A DNA stretch of 64,000 nt from Euzebya sp051004735 (lineage in GTDB: Bacteria > Actinomycetota > Nitriliruptoria > Euzebyales > Euzebyaceae), in NCBI GenBank assembly GCA_051004735.1, contig JBPCKA010000075.1, forward strand, positions 1 through 64,000. The letters are read 5' to 3'. Of this stretch, positions 34,549-42,124 are shown piece after piece; the first letter of the stretch is position 1, and each line of letters starts with the position of its first letter. Under the pieces are notes generated by a model, which saw nothing but the letters and a program-made list of their open reading frames with translations, was not told the origin of the DNA and did not search any database. Both the position numbers and the translations under genes were made by a program.

Positions 34549-35259
34549 GCCGGACCGTGCCCCCAACAACATCAGGTCGGTGGCGGTCGTGATCCCAGTG
34601 GCTGCGCCGTCTGTTGGCGCGGCCGGTGGCATGCAGGCCATTGCCGAGCGCAGGGCTTGCCGTGCCTTCCGCAACGTCCCTGTGCAGTCTGGCGCGCAGA
34701 CCCGGCGGATCCTGTCTACTGCCGCAGGGGGCAGGGACTGCCCCGGGATCAGGAACCGATGCACCGGAACGGTGGTGAGGCAGTCAAGTGCGCGAGCCAG
34801 GAACCCGTGGTCGGGATGCGGATCGGCCGAGCGGTCCAGCGGGCCTATCACCAACTCATAGTCGTGGGCGGTATCGCTGAGGAACTGGACCAGGTGCTCT
34901 TGCGCGGGGCGGTGTTGCCACCCAAGCGACCTGGTGCGGTGGTCGTGTAGACCAACGGTTTCGCTGAGCAGACGGTGGTTGGCATCCCACGCTTCTTGCG
35001 CGGCTGTGACCGATGACTGCTGCGGCGACGGCATGCCCCATAGCGTCATCACCGTCAGCTCCCACCCCTCATCCAGCAGGGCGCGCAAGCCCACACCGAA
35101 TGCAGCCAGCGCATCTCCCGGATGAGCGCCCACGACCAGGACTCTGCCGGCGGGGCCCCAGACCACCGGTGCGGGGCCGGGCAGCACCCCGAGCAATCGT
35201 TCAATCTGCGCGGATCCACGCTCATCCGTGGATGTCGGATCAAGCACGCTCCGTGGCAT
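34453..35259 (-). CDS. PIG-L-type deacetylase-like protein with altered metal motif
   Basis: PIG-L zinc deacetylases (MshB, Mca, LpxC-unrelated LmbE family) have an AHPDDE motif; here it is GAHPGDALAAFG, so the first Asp, the catalytic base, is Gly, while the zinc-binding His and second Asp remain. The downstream His motif is kept (DPHPDHGFLARA). 268 residues from ATG 35259. The C-terminal 32 residues overlap dsrE antisense. It may be a non-catalytic or altered enzyme. It lies after the sulfur operon with a 190-base gap. Confidence 0.7.
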   Translation of the reverse strand: MPRSVLDPTSTDERGSAQIERLLGVLPGPAPVVWGPAGRVLVVGAHPGDALAAFGVGLRALLDEGWELTVMTLWGMPSPQQSSVTAAQEAWDANHRLLSETVGLHDHRTRSLGWQHRPAQEHLVQFLSDTAHDYELVIGPLDRSADPHPDHGFLARALDCLTTVPVHRFLIPGQSLPPAAVDRIRRVCAPDCTGTLRKARQALRSAMACMPPAAPTDGAATGITTATDLMLLGARSGSVHQHRGVQPAGQFHEPCGATHDGGLSEVFS

Positions 35260-35450
35260 GTGGGCACCCCTGGGTCGTCTGGCCGTTGTGGCCGTCCGTC
35301 GTGGGGGGCAGGGGTCAGGCCCAACCTGCATCGCGACGTTCGATGCGAGGTGGAGACACTCTGTACCGCGAAGGCGTTGCGCGCAAGGAAAATATACCGA
35401 CCGGTCTCGTGGGCACCGACCGATCAGTCGAGGGTGGCTCCCCTGGAACC

Positions 35451-35945
35451 TCAGACGGTCTGCGGCTGCCGCGTGCTGTCCAGCAGGTCGGCCAGTTCCT
35501 GGCGGCGGGGCACTCCGCTGACCCTGCCCAGCAGATGCCCTTCGGAGGTGATCAACAGCGTGGTGGGTGCGCGCATGATCCGGTGAGCCCGGACCAGGTC
35601 AAGGGAGTCGGCGACCTGGAGGGAACGGACGCTGACATCAGTTCTTTCGGCACTGAGCTCGTGGAGCATCGCCAGAGTCTGCACGCAGGCAGTGCAGTCG
35701 GGCGCGGTGAACTCCACCAGGCACAGTGGCGTGGCCGGGGACAGGGCGTCAGCAACATCTGCAGCTTCGATGGGTAGACCCGACCAGCGCGACGTCGCTG
35801 GAGCGGGTCTCAAAGCGCCAGCCTGACGGAGCTCGTTGGGCCGGGCAGGCGAGGCGCTGAGGACACGACCGTCCCGCCGGCGCCACCACAGGCTGACCAC
35901 GCTGACCAGTGCCACCACGGCAAGGAGGATGAGCAGACGTTCCAC
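35451..35945 (-). CDS. Membrane-anchored thioredoxin-like protein
   Basis: N-terminal membrane anchor (LLILLAVVALVSVVSLWW), then a thioredoxin fold with redox motif CTAC (FTAPDCTACVQTLAML) and the cis-Pro region IMRAPTTLLITSEG. 164 residues. Probably extracytoplasmic or membrane-facing thiol oxidoreductase. It follows the DUF4395 gene by 3 bases, an arrangement recalling mycobacterial SseC/ThiX genes. Confidence 0.85.
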   Translation of the reverse strand: MERLLILLAVVALVSVVSLWWRRRDGRVLSASPARPNELRQAGALRPAPATSRWSGLPIEAADVADALSPATPLCLVEFTAPDCTACVQTLAMLHELSAERTDVSVRSLQVADSLDLVRAHRIMRAPTTLLITSEGHLLGRVSGVPRRQELADLLDSTRQPQTV

Positions 35946-35948
35946 GTC

Positions 35949-36413
35949 TCAGGCACCTCCACGCAGGCGCTGGCCCAGGGCGTGGACCTCACAACCGACG
36001 CAGATCCCGGTGAGGGCCAGCAGTGCCGACAATGCGACAACGACCAGCACCAGGCCCCATCCCAGGGCCGTGGCACCGCTCAGCAGGGCAATCAGGCCGG
36101 CGCCGGAGAAGATGAGTCCCATCGTTTGGCTGAACCGCGGGCCGGCCTCGGGTTCGGTCTGGGTGGCCGGACCCAGGTTGTAACGTTTCCGCACGACCCT
36201 GAAGACGTTGCCGTACGGGGAGTACTTCAAACCGGCGATCGAGGCGATCGCGAACACGATGACCTGAATACCGACCAGCACGGGAGTCTGCAGCAGGAAC
36301 GCAGTGGCCAACACCGCGAAGGTGAGGGCGGCGGAGAACCGCGGTCCACGGACGTCGATACGGCGGGGGGCCAACTCGGGGGAGGTCATGTCGGAGCGCA
36401 CTTCAGAGGTCAT
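35949..36413 (-). CDS. DUF4395 (SseC-like) membrane protein
   Basis: 154 residues with four hydrophobic segments (AALTFAVLATAFLLQ; IQVIVFAIASIAG; QTMGLIFSGAGLIALLSG; LVLVVVALSALLALTGICVG), the DUF4395 pattern with R-x-D-x-R-x-PRF start and the YSPYGNVFRVV motif. The C-terminal CVGCEVHALGQ has a Cys-x-x-Cys. The family occurs with sulfurtransferase and thioredoxin genes. It lies 13 bases after cysH and 3 bases before the thioredoxin gene. Start ATG 36413; an in-frame extension to 36461 overlaps cysH. Confidence 0.85.
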   Translation of the reverse strand: MTSEVRSDMTSPELAPRRIDVRGPRFSAALTFAVLATAFLLQTPVLVGIQVIVFAIASIAGLKYSPYGNVFRVVRKRYNLGPATQTEPEAGPRFSQTMGLIFSGAGLIALLSGATALGWGLVLVVVALSALLALTGICVGCEVHALGQRLRGGA

Positions 36414-36426
36414 TTGATCAGGGCTT

Positions 36427-37152
36427 TCACTGAGGAGAGTCGAGCTGGATGTGGATGCCACACTCCGTTTTTGCCTGGCCAGCCCAGCGTCCGGCCCGAT
36501 CGTCCTCGCCGGGCAGGGTCGGTCTGGTGCACGGCGCGCAGCCGATGGAGTTGAACCCGTGTTGCGTCAACGGGTGGGGTGGCAGGGAATGCAGGAGCCG
36601 GTGACCGGCGACGTCCGCGTTGGTCCAGGCCGCCAGTGGGGCCACCTTGACCAGGTCCCGGCCCCCCTGGAGGGCGCGGGATACCACCGGGGTGATGGCA
36701 CGCTCCGAGGTCTGTCCTCGGCGCACACCTGACCCCCACCCGTCGTAGTCGGCCAGTGCGTGGTCAAGGGGCGCGACCTTGCGTATCGCACAACAACTGT
36801 CGGGATTCCGCAGGTACAACGCGGGGCCGTGGCGGTGTGCTTGTTCCTCGACCGATTGTGTGGGGCGAATGTCGATGACGTTGCGCAGTCCCAGTTGGGC
36901 GGCCAGCAGCTGGCGGTACGCCAGGGACTCCGGGAAGTGAAAGCCGGTGTCCAGGAACAGCACCGGCAGGTCGGGGTCGACCTCAGCCACCAGGCTCAGC
37001 AGAACCGCGCTGTCCGCACCAAAGCTTGAGGTGACGCAAAAGCGCGGGATGCATGCCTGGGCCCAGCGCAGGATGTCGGTGGCGGGTGCCCCGTCCAGAT
37101 CCGCCGTGGCGGCGTCCAGATCCAGGCGGGCGGCGACGGCCACGCTGCTCAC
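36427..37152 (-). CDS. cysH: Adenylyl-sulfate (APS) reductase, 4Fe-4S type
   Basis: Reduces APS to sulfite in assimilatory sulfate reduction, with thioredoxin as donor. The P-loop like SSFGADSAVLLSLV and DTGFHFPESLAY are PAPS/APS reductase features; the Cys pairs DSCCAIRK and GCAPCTRP bind the 4Fe-4S cluster that distinguishes APS from PAPS reductase, and the C-terminal ECGIH holds the catalytic Cys. 241 residues, GTG start at 37152, 10 bases after the DsrE-like gene. A thioredoxin-like gene two genes on could be its electron donor. No sulfite reductase is in the window. Confidence 0.94.
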   Translation of the reverse strand: MSSVAVAARLDLDAATADLDGAPATDILRWAQACIPRFCVTSSFGADSAVLLSLVAEVDPDLPVLFLDTGFHFPESLAYRQLLAAQLGLRNVIDIRPTQSVEEQAHRHGPALYLRNPDSCCAIRKVAPLDHALADYDGWGSGVRRGQTSERAITPVVSRALQGGRDLVKVAPLAAWTNADVAGHRLLHSLPPHPLTQHGFNSIGCAPCTRPTLPGEDDRAGRWAGQAKTECGIHIQLDSPQ

Positions 37153-37162
37153 GGTGACAGCC

Positions 37163-37540
37163 TCACCATGTCAGGACCGCCTCGGCCTCTGCGATGACCG
37201 TGGCGATACCCACGTCATCGGTGATCTGAACGCCAGCCAGAAGATCCTGCGCCAGGATTCCCTGATCGCGTAGTCCCGCGTCGTGGGCCAGGACCGCGAT
37301 CCCGCTCTCCAGCAGCGCACGAAGATCGTGTGAGGGGGCGGCAGGAGGAAAGGCTGCTCCGGCGATGGAGAACGGCGGTGTCTCAGCCGCCTGGACGGCC
37401 AACCGCACCGAGTCGCTCAGCAGGACCACGGTCAGATCCAGATCCTGGGTCACCGCGTAGGCATTGGCCTCAAGCGCCGGCTCGCTGCCACGTGGCGCCC
37501 CCGGTGCGTGCCTGATCAGGCTGACAAGTCGACGCGGCAT
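37163..37540 (-). CDS. DsrE-fold protein, cysteine-free (third of three)
   Basis: 125 residues with alternating strands and helices (LDLTVVLLSDSVRLAVQA; ESGIAVLAHDAGLRDQGI). It looks like a DsrE/TusB-C-D subunit but has no Cys at all. It overlaps the previous gene by one base. Possible TusC/B-like partner in a complex; persulfide carriage through Cys is impossible. Family assignment is by fold pattern and context. Confidence 0.7.
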   Translation of the reverse strand: MPRRLVSLIRHAPGAPRGSEPALEANAYAVTQDLDLTVVLLSDSVRLAVQAAETPPFSIAGAAFPPAAPSHDLRALLESGIAVLAHDAGLRDQGILAQDLLAGVQITDDVGIATVIAEAEAVLTW

Positions 37541-37899
37541 CAGCTGCCCACCCCGACACTCAGGACCAAGTCGGCCTCACGCACGATGCCCCACAGGTCG
37601 GCATGGTCGCCCTCGAGCACGCCAGGGACCTGGTCCGCGGCGACTCCCAGTGCCTGGGCCGCATCGGCTTCGGTGATCCAGGCGACCGGACCACCGTGAA
37701 TGCCCTGGCGAATCAATCCGCTGATGGCCTGGGCCACCGGATGGGTTCCGGCTGACAGGACCGATGCCTCGTCATGGGCGAAGACGCGGACGGTGACGCC
37801 GCGTTCGACCAGACGTTCCACCAGTGCCAGCGCGGTGGTGGTCTGCTCGGTGGCACCCGCCTGGTTCAGGATCAGGGCTGCAGTGCGGATCACAGCCAC
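37540..37899 (-). CDS. DsrE-fold protein, cysteine-free (second of three)
   Basis: 119 residues; AALILNQAGATEQTTTAL and VTVRVFAHDEASVLSAGTH are DsrE-like, with a GIHGGPVAWI segment where the carrier Cys usually lies. No Cys. Overlaps the first DsrE-like gene by 10 bases and the third by one. Most likely a subunit of one complex with its neighbours. Confidence 0.72.
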   Translation of the reverse strand: MAVIRTAALILNQAGATEQTTTALALVERLVERGVTVRVFAHDEASVLSAGTHPVAQAISGLIRQGIHGGPVAWITEADAAQALGVAADQVPGVLEGDHADLWGIVREADLVLSVGVGS

Positions 37900-38207
37900 A
37901 CCACCTTGTCCGTTGCGTCGACCAGCAGGTCACCAACGGCTGCGATGTCGCTGGGCTTGATCCCGGTGGCCACCGCAGTGGGGTGGATGCCTCGGCGCTG
38001 CAGCGCCGCGCTGTCAACCATGACCGTGGCGCCTGCGCCGAGGGCGGCCTGGACACGGGGCTGTGAGGGATGGGTCGGCCGGGCCAGATCCGCCGCGCGG
38101 TCCAGCAACACCACGGTCACGTTGCCTGTGGCGGCCAGGGCGCGCGCAAGCTCCAGCGGCCAGCAGTCGCCGGCGGACAACAGCATGGTTGTCGACGTCG
38201 TCCTCAT
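37890..38207 (-). CDS. Small DsrE-fold protein (first of three)
   Basis: 105 residues; VTVVLLDRAADLA, ATVMVDSAALQRRGI and VDATDKVVWL follow the DsrE/TusB pattern. Its only Cys (residue 15) is in the first turn, not at the carrier position. ATGA overlap with the HTH-TusA regulator stop implies coupled translation. Confidence 0.7.
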   Translation of the reverse strand: MRTTSTTMLLSAGDCWPLELARALAATGNVTVVLLDRAADLARPTHPSQPRVQAALGAGATVMVDSAALQRRGIHPTAVATGIKPSDIAAVGDLLVDATDKVVWL

Positions 38208-39184
38208 GCCGCCTTCTCGATCAGCAGTCGGATGGCGGGACGCCCGCTGGCATCCTGCGCACGCTCAACGGCCACCAGTGCATGGCCCGCCCGGTCTGCC
38301 CAGCGGGCGAAGGCGGCCGGCGAGCCGGGTCCCTCGGCCAGGACCTCAAGCACGTCGCCGGCTCGCAAGTCAGTGATGGCCCGCATGGCCTCGACGACGC
38401 CGCTGTCTCGTGACTTCCCGCGGGCATCAAGCGTCGCGGCCGCAACGATTGACGAACGAGGAGCACGCCCCCCGGTCGCCTTCAACCGCCACACCCGTCC
38501 GTGGCGGGTGCCGCTGGACGTCTCGATCAGGTCGGCCATCACACCTGCTGCCTCGCACGCGCCGGCCAGCAGGCCGCGTTCCAGCGCCTCGGCCAGGGCC
38601 GGGTCGACACGTTCCACCAGCGCGACCGCGGGGGACAGTCCCACGATCTCCGCCCAGTCGCTTCCGGCCCTGCTGACCTTCACATCGGGGGCATACACGC
38701 GAAGTGCATGTGTGGCCCGATTCACCGCCTGGCCCAACGTCGTCCTGCTGCCTGCGGGCTCGGGCGGCAGTGCGTTGACCAGGTGGCGTCCCTCGTCGCG
38801 GGCTCCGTCATGGGCGCGGCTGACCAGTGGCGGGTTGCCGGGTCGGTCCAGCAGGGTGACCAGCAGACGTACGACCAATGCGGCGGCCGCGCCGCCTGCG
38901 GGTTGGGCCGCGCCGTCCATGGCCGCGTGTTCGACGTCCAGTTCGGGGCGGGCCCGATACACCCGTGCAGGCCGACCTCCGCCGGGATGCTTGCGCTGGC
39001 TGACCGTGAGCAGTCCCGCGTCGGCCAACAACCCCAGATGGGTGCGTGCGACGTTTGGGTGCAGGTCGAAGGTGTCAGCGACGTCCCGCACGGTCAGTGC
39101 GCTATCGACGTGTCGCAGGTGGTCATAGATTCCCGCACGCGTCGAAGAGCCCAGGGCTCGGCTGATGCTGACCTGTCCAGTCAT
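38204..39184 (-). CDS. HTH regulator fused to a TusA-like domain lacking its cysteine
   Basis: The 326-residue protein has an ArsR/MarR-like winged helix at residues 10-80 (IYDHLRHVDSALTVRDVAD, DLHPNVARTHLGLLADAGLL), a middle helical domain, and a TusA/SirA-like domain at about 246-324 (IVAAATLDARG, ITDLRAGDVLEVLAEGPG, AFARWADRAGHALVAVE). In TusA the first motif is LDxRGLxCPxP; here it is LDARGKSRDSG, without Cys or Pro. The one Cys in the protein is C210. As first gene of the DsrE-cysH operon it is the likely regulator. The fusion is unusual; the TusA call rests on pattern. Confidence 0.8.
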   Translation of the reverse strand: MTGQVSISRALGSSTRAGIYDHLRHVDSALTVRDVADTFDLHPNVARTHLGLLADAGLLTVSQRKHPGGGRPARVYRARPELDVEHAAMDGAAQPAGGAAAALVVRLLVTLLDRPGNPPLVSRAHDGARDEGRHLVNALPPEPAGSRTTLGQAVNRATHALRVYAPDVKVSRAGSDWAEIVGLSPAVALVERVDPALAEALERGLLAGACEAAGVMADLIETSSGTRHGRVWRLKATGGRAPRSSIVAAATLDARGKSRDSGVVEAMRAITDLRAGDVLEVLAEGPGSPAAFARWADRAGHALVAVERAQDASGRPAIRLLIEKAA

Positions 39185-39194
39185 GCGCCTGTTG

Positions 39195-39258
39195 TACCCA
39201 GTGGTTGGGTCGAGTGAGGGAGGAATATAGTGCTAATTGCCTCAATGGCAACTGGGTA
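39195..39258 (-). promoter_or_regulatory. Promoter of the HTH-TusA operon flanked by matching operator halves
   Basis: On the minus strand TTGCCA (plus 39246-39251) and TATATT (39224-39229) are spaced by 16 bases, a near-consensus sigma-70 promoter. TACCCAGT at 39195-39202 and its exact inverse ACTGGGTA at 39251-39258 flank it, one downstream of the start point, one overlapping the -35. The first half also forms a local dyad with TGGGT (39205-39210). This is a good candidate autoregulatory operator. Confidence 0.6.
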
Positions 39259-39269
39259 ACCGTGAGAAG

Positions 39270-39536
39270 TTAGCCAGCGCCGCCCGCGAAGGGCGGTAAC
39301 AAGGCCACCTCCACGCCCGCTGGCACGGTGACATCATCGGCCCTGGAGACAGGGGTGCCATCGACCATGACTGCGGCGATGTCGAGTCTTGCCGCGAAAC
39401 GCTGGCCGAACTGCCGTCTGAGGTCGCTCAGCAAGTCCGCAAGCCTGACCGGGGCAGCCACAGTCACCTCTGCGGTTCCTGCCGCGTCACGCAGGGCTGC
39501 GAACAGCCTGACTGTCGAGGTTGTCTCACCGGTCAC
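39270..39536 (-). CDS. MoaD/ThiS-family sulfur-carrier protein with extended tail
   Basis: Ubiquitin-like protein of 88 residues: TVRLFAALRDAAGTAEV, DIAAVMVDGTPVSRADDV, and C-terminal VEVALLPPFAGGAG. MoaD-type carriers end in exposed GG for thiocarboxylation; here two residues (AG) follow, so processing would be needed, or the carrier is modified. GTG at 39536 (VTGETTSTVRLF) is my start; an ATG at 39566 is possible. Divergent from the GlnR-like regulator. It runs into the HTH-TusA operon direction with an 85-base gap. Confidence 0.75.
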   Translation of the reverse strand: MTGETTSTVRLFAALRDAAGTAEVTVAAPVRLADLLSDLRRQFGQRFAARLDIAAVMVDGTPVSRADDVTVPAGVEVALLPPFAGGAG

Positions 39537-39639
39537 TTGAGTCCTGCGCCTTCGGGCCGAATTCATCGGCGTCGCCACGTTTGCTAGCGTCGTGCACCGT
39601 ACCCCTCGTCCCATTGTCCAGAACAACCTGGAGTTCGGC

Positions 39640-40323
39640 ATGCATCTTCTTGTCCTGCTGGGCAGTTCGGACGGGTTGCACGCATTGTTGCCGGCCCTTG
39701 AGTTTCTTGATCACAAGGTGACGGCAGCGGCGTTGGTTCCCGAGTCCCTGGATTCGGCCGGGGATGCCCAAATCGTGATTCTGGATGCGACGACCAATCT
39801 GTCAGCAGCCTCCCAGACCTGTCGGGCCGCAGCCACGACAGAGATCATGCGCCCGATCCTTGTGGTGGTGGACGAGGGTGGTCTGGCGGCCGTCAAGACG
39901 ACCTGGGGATTTGATGATCTGGTGCTGCCGCGGGCCGGCCCCGCCGAGCTTGAGACCCGAATCCGCCTGTTGGCCGAACGCTTTGAAGCCGCGGGGTCCG
40001 GCAGTGTGTCCCACGTTGGCGACCTGGCCATTGACGAAAACACCTATGTCGTCAGGCTCCGGGGTGAACCGCTGGACCTGACCTTCCGGGAATTCGAGTT
40101 GTTGAAATACCTCGCGGCCAATCCGGGGAGGGTGTTCACCCGGTCACAACTCCTCAGTGAGGTGTGGGGCTATGACTACTACGGCGGCACACGGACCGTC
40201 GATGTCCACGTTCGGCGACTTCGCGCCAAGTTGGGGTCCGAATACCACGCCATGATCGGCACCGTGCGCGGAGTGGGCTACAAACTGGACCCTCAAGGCG
40301 CCAACAGTCCTACCGATACCTAG
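39640..40323 (+). CDS. glnR: GlnR-like OmpR-family response regulator
   Basis: The 227-residue regulator has a degenerate receiver (IVILDATTNL keeps one Asp; the N-terminal acidic pair is missing and the Lys of the usual LTKPF segment is replaced in LVLPRAGPAEL), then a winged helix (LDLTFREFELLKYLAANPGR; RTVDVHVRRLRAKLG). GlnR governs nitrogen metabolism and has an atypical receiver. The gene lies next to mshD as in mycobacteria (Rv0818-Rv0819), though here they converge. ATG at 39640 follows GGAG. Confidence 0.85.
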   Translation: MHLLVLLGSSDGLHALLPALEFLDHKVTAAALVPESLDSAGDAQIVILDATTNLSAASQTCRAAATTEIMRPILVVVDEGGLAAVKTTWGFDDLVLPRAGPAELETRIRLLAERFEAAGSGSVSHVGDLAIDENTYVVRLRGEPLDLTFREFELLKYLAANPGRVFTRSQLLSEVWGYDYYGGTRTVDVHVRRLRAKLGSEYHAMIGTVRGVGYKLDPQGANSPTDT

Positions 40324-40541
40324 ACGACATACCGGGGCGGGACATGCCTCTGCGGACTATTCCTCTTGGAGATGTCGTGAATGTCTTTGAGTGCCGAGCC
40401 GGCCACCGCGATGGAGGCCGACGACGGGGTCGTGGATATTCGACAACGGCAACGTCGTCGTGGCCAGCCACGGACTGGCGCTTGAGGAGTCGACCACCGC
40501 AGTTGCCACGCTGGTGCCACTGGAGCCGGGCAGCGACCATC

Positions 40542-40577
40542 GTCGTGTCAGCCGTCGTGTCAGCCGTCGTGTCAGCC
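40542..40577. repeat. Three tandem 12-base repeats at the mshD stop
   Basis: GTCGTGTCAGCC occurs three times without spacing. On the minus strand each copy supplies a TGA in the mshD frame, so the gene ends in three in-frame stops, four codons apart. The surrounding gap 40324-40571 shows one frame reading WIFDNGNVVVASHGLALEE, which looks protein-like but has no good start; I do not call it. Confidence 0.85.
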
Positions 40578-41561
40578 GGCCGGGCGCAGGAGTGCCCGGC
40601 GCGTGACCTGTGAGGACTGGACGTCATCGACGAAACAGACCTCCCGATAGACCGTGTCAAAGCCCTCGGACTGATACAGGGCCATGGCCCCGACGCTGGC
40701 GCAATCGACGTACAACACGATGGCTTCGGACCGGCTGGCAAGGTGGCGCATTCCAGTGCGCAGCAAGTGGCGGCCAAGCCCCAGCCCTTGTGCGCGGGGG
40801 TGGACGGCCAGGACGTAGACCTCTCCCAGGGGACCGTGTGGCGCGTGATGGTTGTCTTCATGGGTGTGCCATTTGGTCCAGTGCAATCCCAACGGCTCGC
40901 CTTCCCCGCTGTCGGTCGAGCGGAAGGCCATGAACAATCCGGACGGGTCAAACCAGGGCATGGTGCGCCGCTCGGTGAACTCCTCCTGGTCCCAACCGCC
41001 GTTCTCGGGGTGGTCGGTGAAGGCAGCGTTGTTGATCTCAAGGAATGCCGAGTCGTCGGCCGCGCCGTCGTAGGAGCGGACGATGACGCCGTCGGGGACG
41101 GGTTCCTCCGGAGGTGCCGACAACGCGGGTCGGCGCATGTAGGCCAACTGTCGTTGGACCCCGAACCCCATCCGGTAGGCCATCGTGTCGGTTGCCTCCT
41201 CGACACGATGGACCCACATGAATAGCCGCCCGCCGCCGGCCCGGGCGACCGTGGTTCTGGTGGCGTCCAGCAACTGGGCCTGCACTCCCTCATCCCGGTG
41301 GTCGGGATGCACGACCAGTTCGACGGCCAGTCGCGGGTCACTGCCGGCGGGGTTCCAACGCAGGTGGGCGTAACCGATCAGGCCGTGCTGGTCGTCGTAG
41401 GCCAGGATGCCGTCCCAGTCCTTGGCCCCCACGGCGAGGTGGGCCATCTTGTGCTCGCCGATCGGGGCGTGTCCCTCGATGACGGTGGTGTCATCCAACA
41501 GTCGGGTGATCTCGGCCAGGCTGGCGGGGTCCAGATCGTGGCGCAGGTGGAGGTGGGGCAC
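40572..41561 (-). CDS. mshD: Mycothiol synthase (two GNAT domains)
   Basis: Transfers acetyl from acetyl-CoA to Cys-GlcN-Ins, last step of mycothiol. Two tandem GNAT folds: the first with LAVELVVHPDHRDEGVQAQL, the second with VYVLAVHPRAQGLGLGRHL, the acetyl-CoA-binding loop, and ALYQSEGFDTV. 329 residues; MshD-typical insert WFDPSGLF and LHWTKWHTH are present. GTG start at 41561 with TAACCT ending 7 bases upstream, hence likely leaderless. Confidence 0.93.
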   Translation of the reverse strand: MPHLHLRHDLDPASLAEITRLLDDTTVIEGHAPIGEHKMAHLAVGAKDWDGILAYDDQHGLIGYAHLRWNPAGSDPRLAVELVVHPDHRDEGVQAQLLDATRTTVARAGGGRLFMWVHRVEEATDTMAYRMGFGVQRQLAYMRRPALSAPPEEPVPDGVIVRSYDGAADDSAFLEINNAAFTDHPENGGWDQEEFTERRTMPWFDPSGLFMAFRSTDSGEGEPLGLHWTKWHTHEDNHHAPHGPLGEVYVLAVHPRAQGLGLGRHLLRTGMRHLASRSEAIVLYVDCASVGAMALYQSEGFDTVYREVCFVDDVQSSQVTRRALLRPAG

Positions 41562-41709
41562 CCCGCACAGGTTAACGGGGCTGCGCCCCCGTCAATGCGT
41601 GGTGCCGTCTACGGCGGCGCGGTGGGTCGTGGGATGCGCTACACTCTCCGCTCCGCCGTCCGGAGGTTTCCCAACGGCCGACGAGTCCCCAAGCAGGTAC
41701 GCTGCCGCC

Positions 41710-41781
41710 GGGCCGTTAGCTCACCGGGTAGAGCTCCGGACTTTTAATCCGGCGGAGCGGGTTCGAGTCCCGCACGGCCCT
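41710..41781 (+). tRNA. tRNA-Lys (anticodon TTT)
   Basis: Acceptor arms GGGCCGT (41710-41716) and ACGGCCC (41774-41780) pair over seven bases; D arm TAGCTC...GAGCT; anticodon stem CCGGA/TCCGG encloses CTTTTAA, anticodon TTT; T arm CGGGTTCGAGTCCCG. CCA is not encoded. Confidence 0.95.
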
Positions 41782-41813
41782 CGAGTTGGGGGCCAGAACT
41801 GAATACATACCGA

Positions 41814-41888
41814 GGACCTGTGGAGCAGTTAGGAGTGCTCGTCACCCTGTCAAGGTGAAGGCCGCGGGTTCAAATCCCGTCAGGTCCG
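41814..41888 (+). tRNA. tRNA-Asp (anticodon GTC)
   Basis: Acceptor GGACCTG (41814-41820) pairs with CAGGTCC (41881-41887). Anticodon stem TCACC/GGTGA holds loop CTGTCAA, anticodon GTC. T arm CGGGTTCAAATCCCG. CCA is not encoded. Confidence 0.95.
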
Positions 41889-41893
41889 CTACA

Positions 41894-41917
41894 CAAGGGG
41901 GGCTCCGCCCCCCCTTG
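41894..41917 (+). terminator. GC-rich hairpin after tRNA-Asp
   Basis: CAAGGGGGG and CCCCCCTTG pair around a short loop, just past tRNA-Asp. It probably ends the tRNA-Lys/Asp transcript. Typical of stable RNA genes. Confidence 0.7.
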
Positions 41918-41946
41918 AACCCCCCCGGCCGATCACCGGGGTCAAT

Positions 41947-42023
41947 GGTCAGGTAGCTCAGTTGGTACGAGCGTCCGACTGAAACTCGGAAGGTCGGCGG
42001 TTCGACCCCGCCCCTGACCACCA
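41947..42023 (+). tRNA. tRNA-Phe (anticodon GAA), integration target
   Basis: Acceptor GGTCAGG (41947-41953) pairs with CCTGACC (42013-42019); anticodon stem CCGA/TCGG around the GAA loop; T arm GGCGGTTCGACCCCGCC; encoded CCA at 42021-42023. The integrase gene starts 101 bases downstream, so the 3' half is the likely attachment site of the element. Confidence 0.95.
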
Positions 42024-42124
42024 CAAAAGCGCAGGTCAGACGCGTTTCGCGACAACGCGTTGGTGCCGCGTGTATCGTCACTGCCCACGTAACTGCCCAC
42101 GAGCAGTACGGAGGGGAGTTCTGA

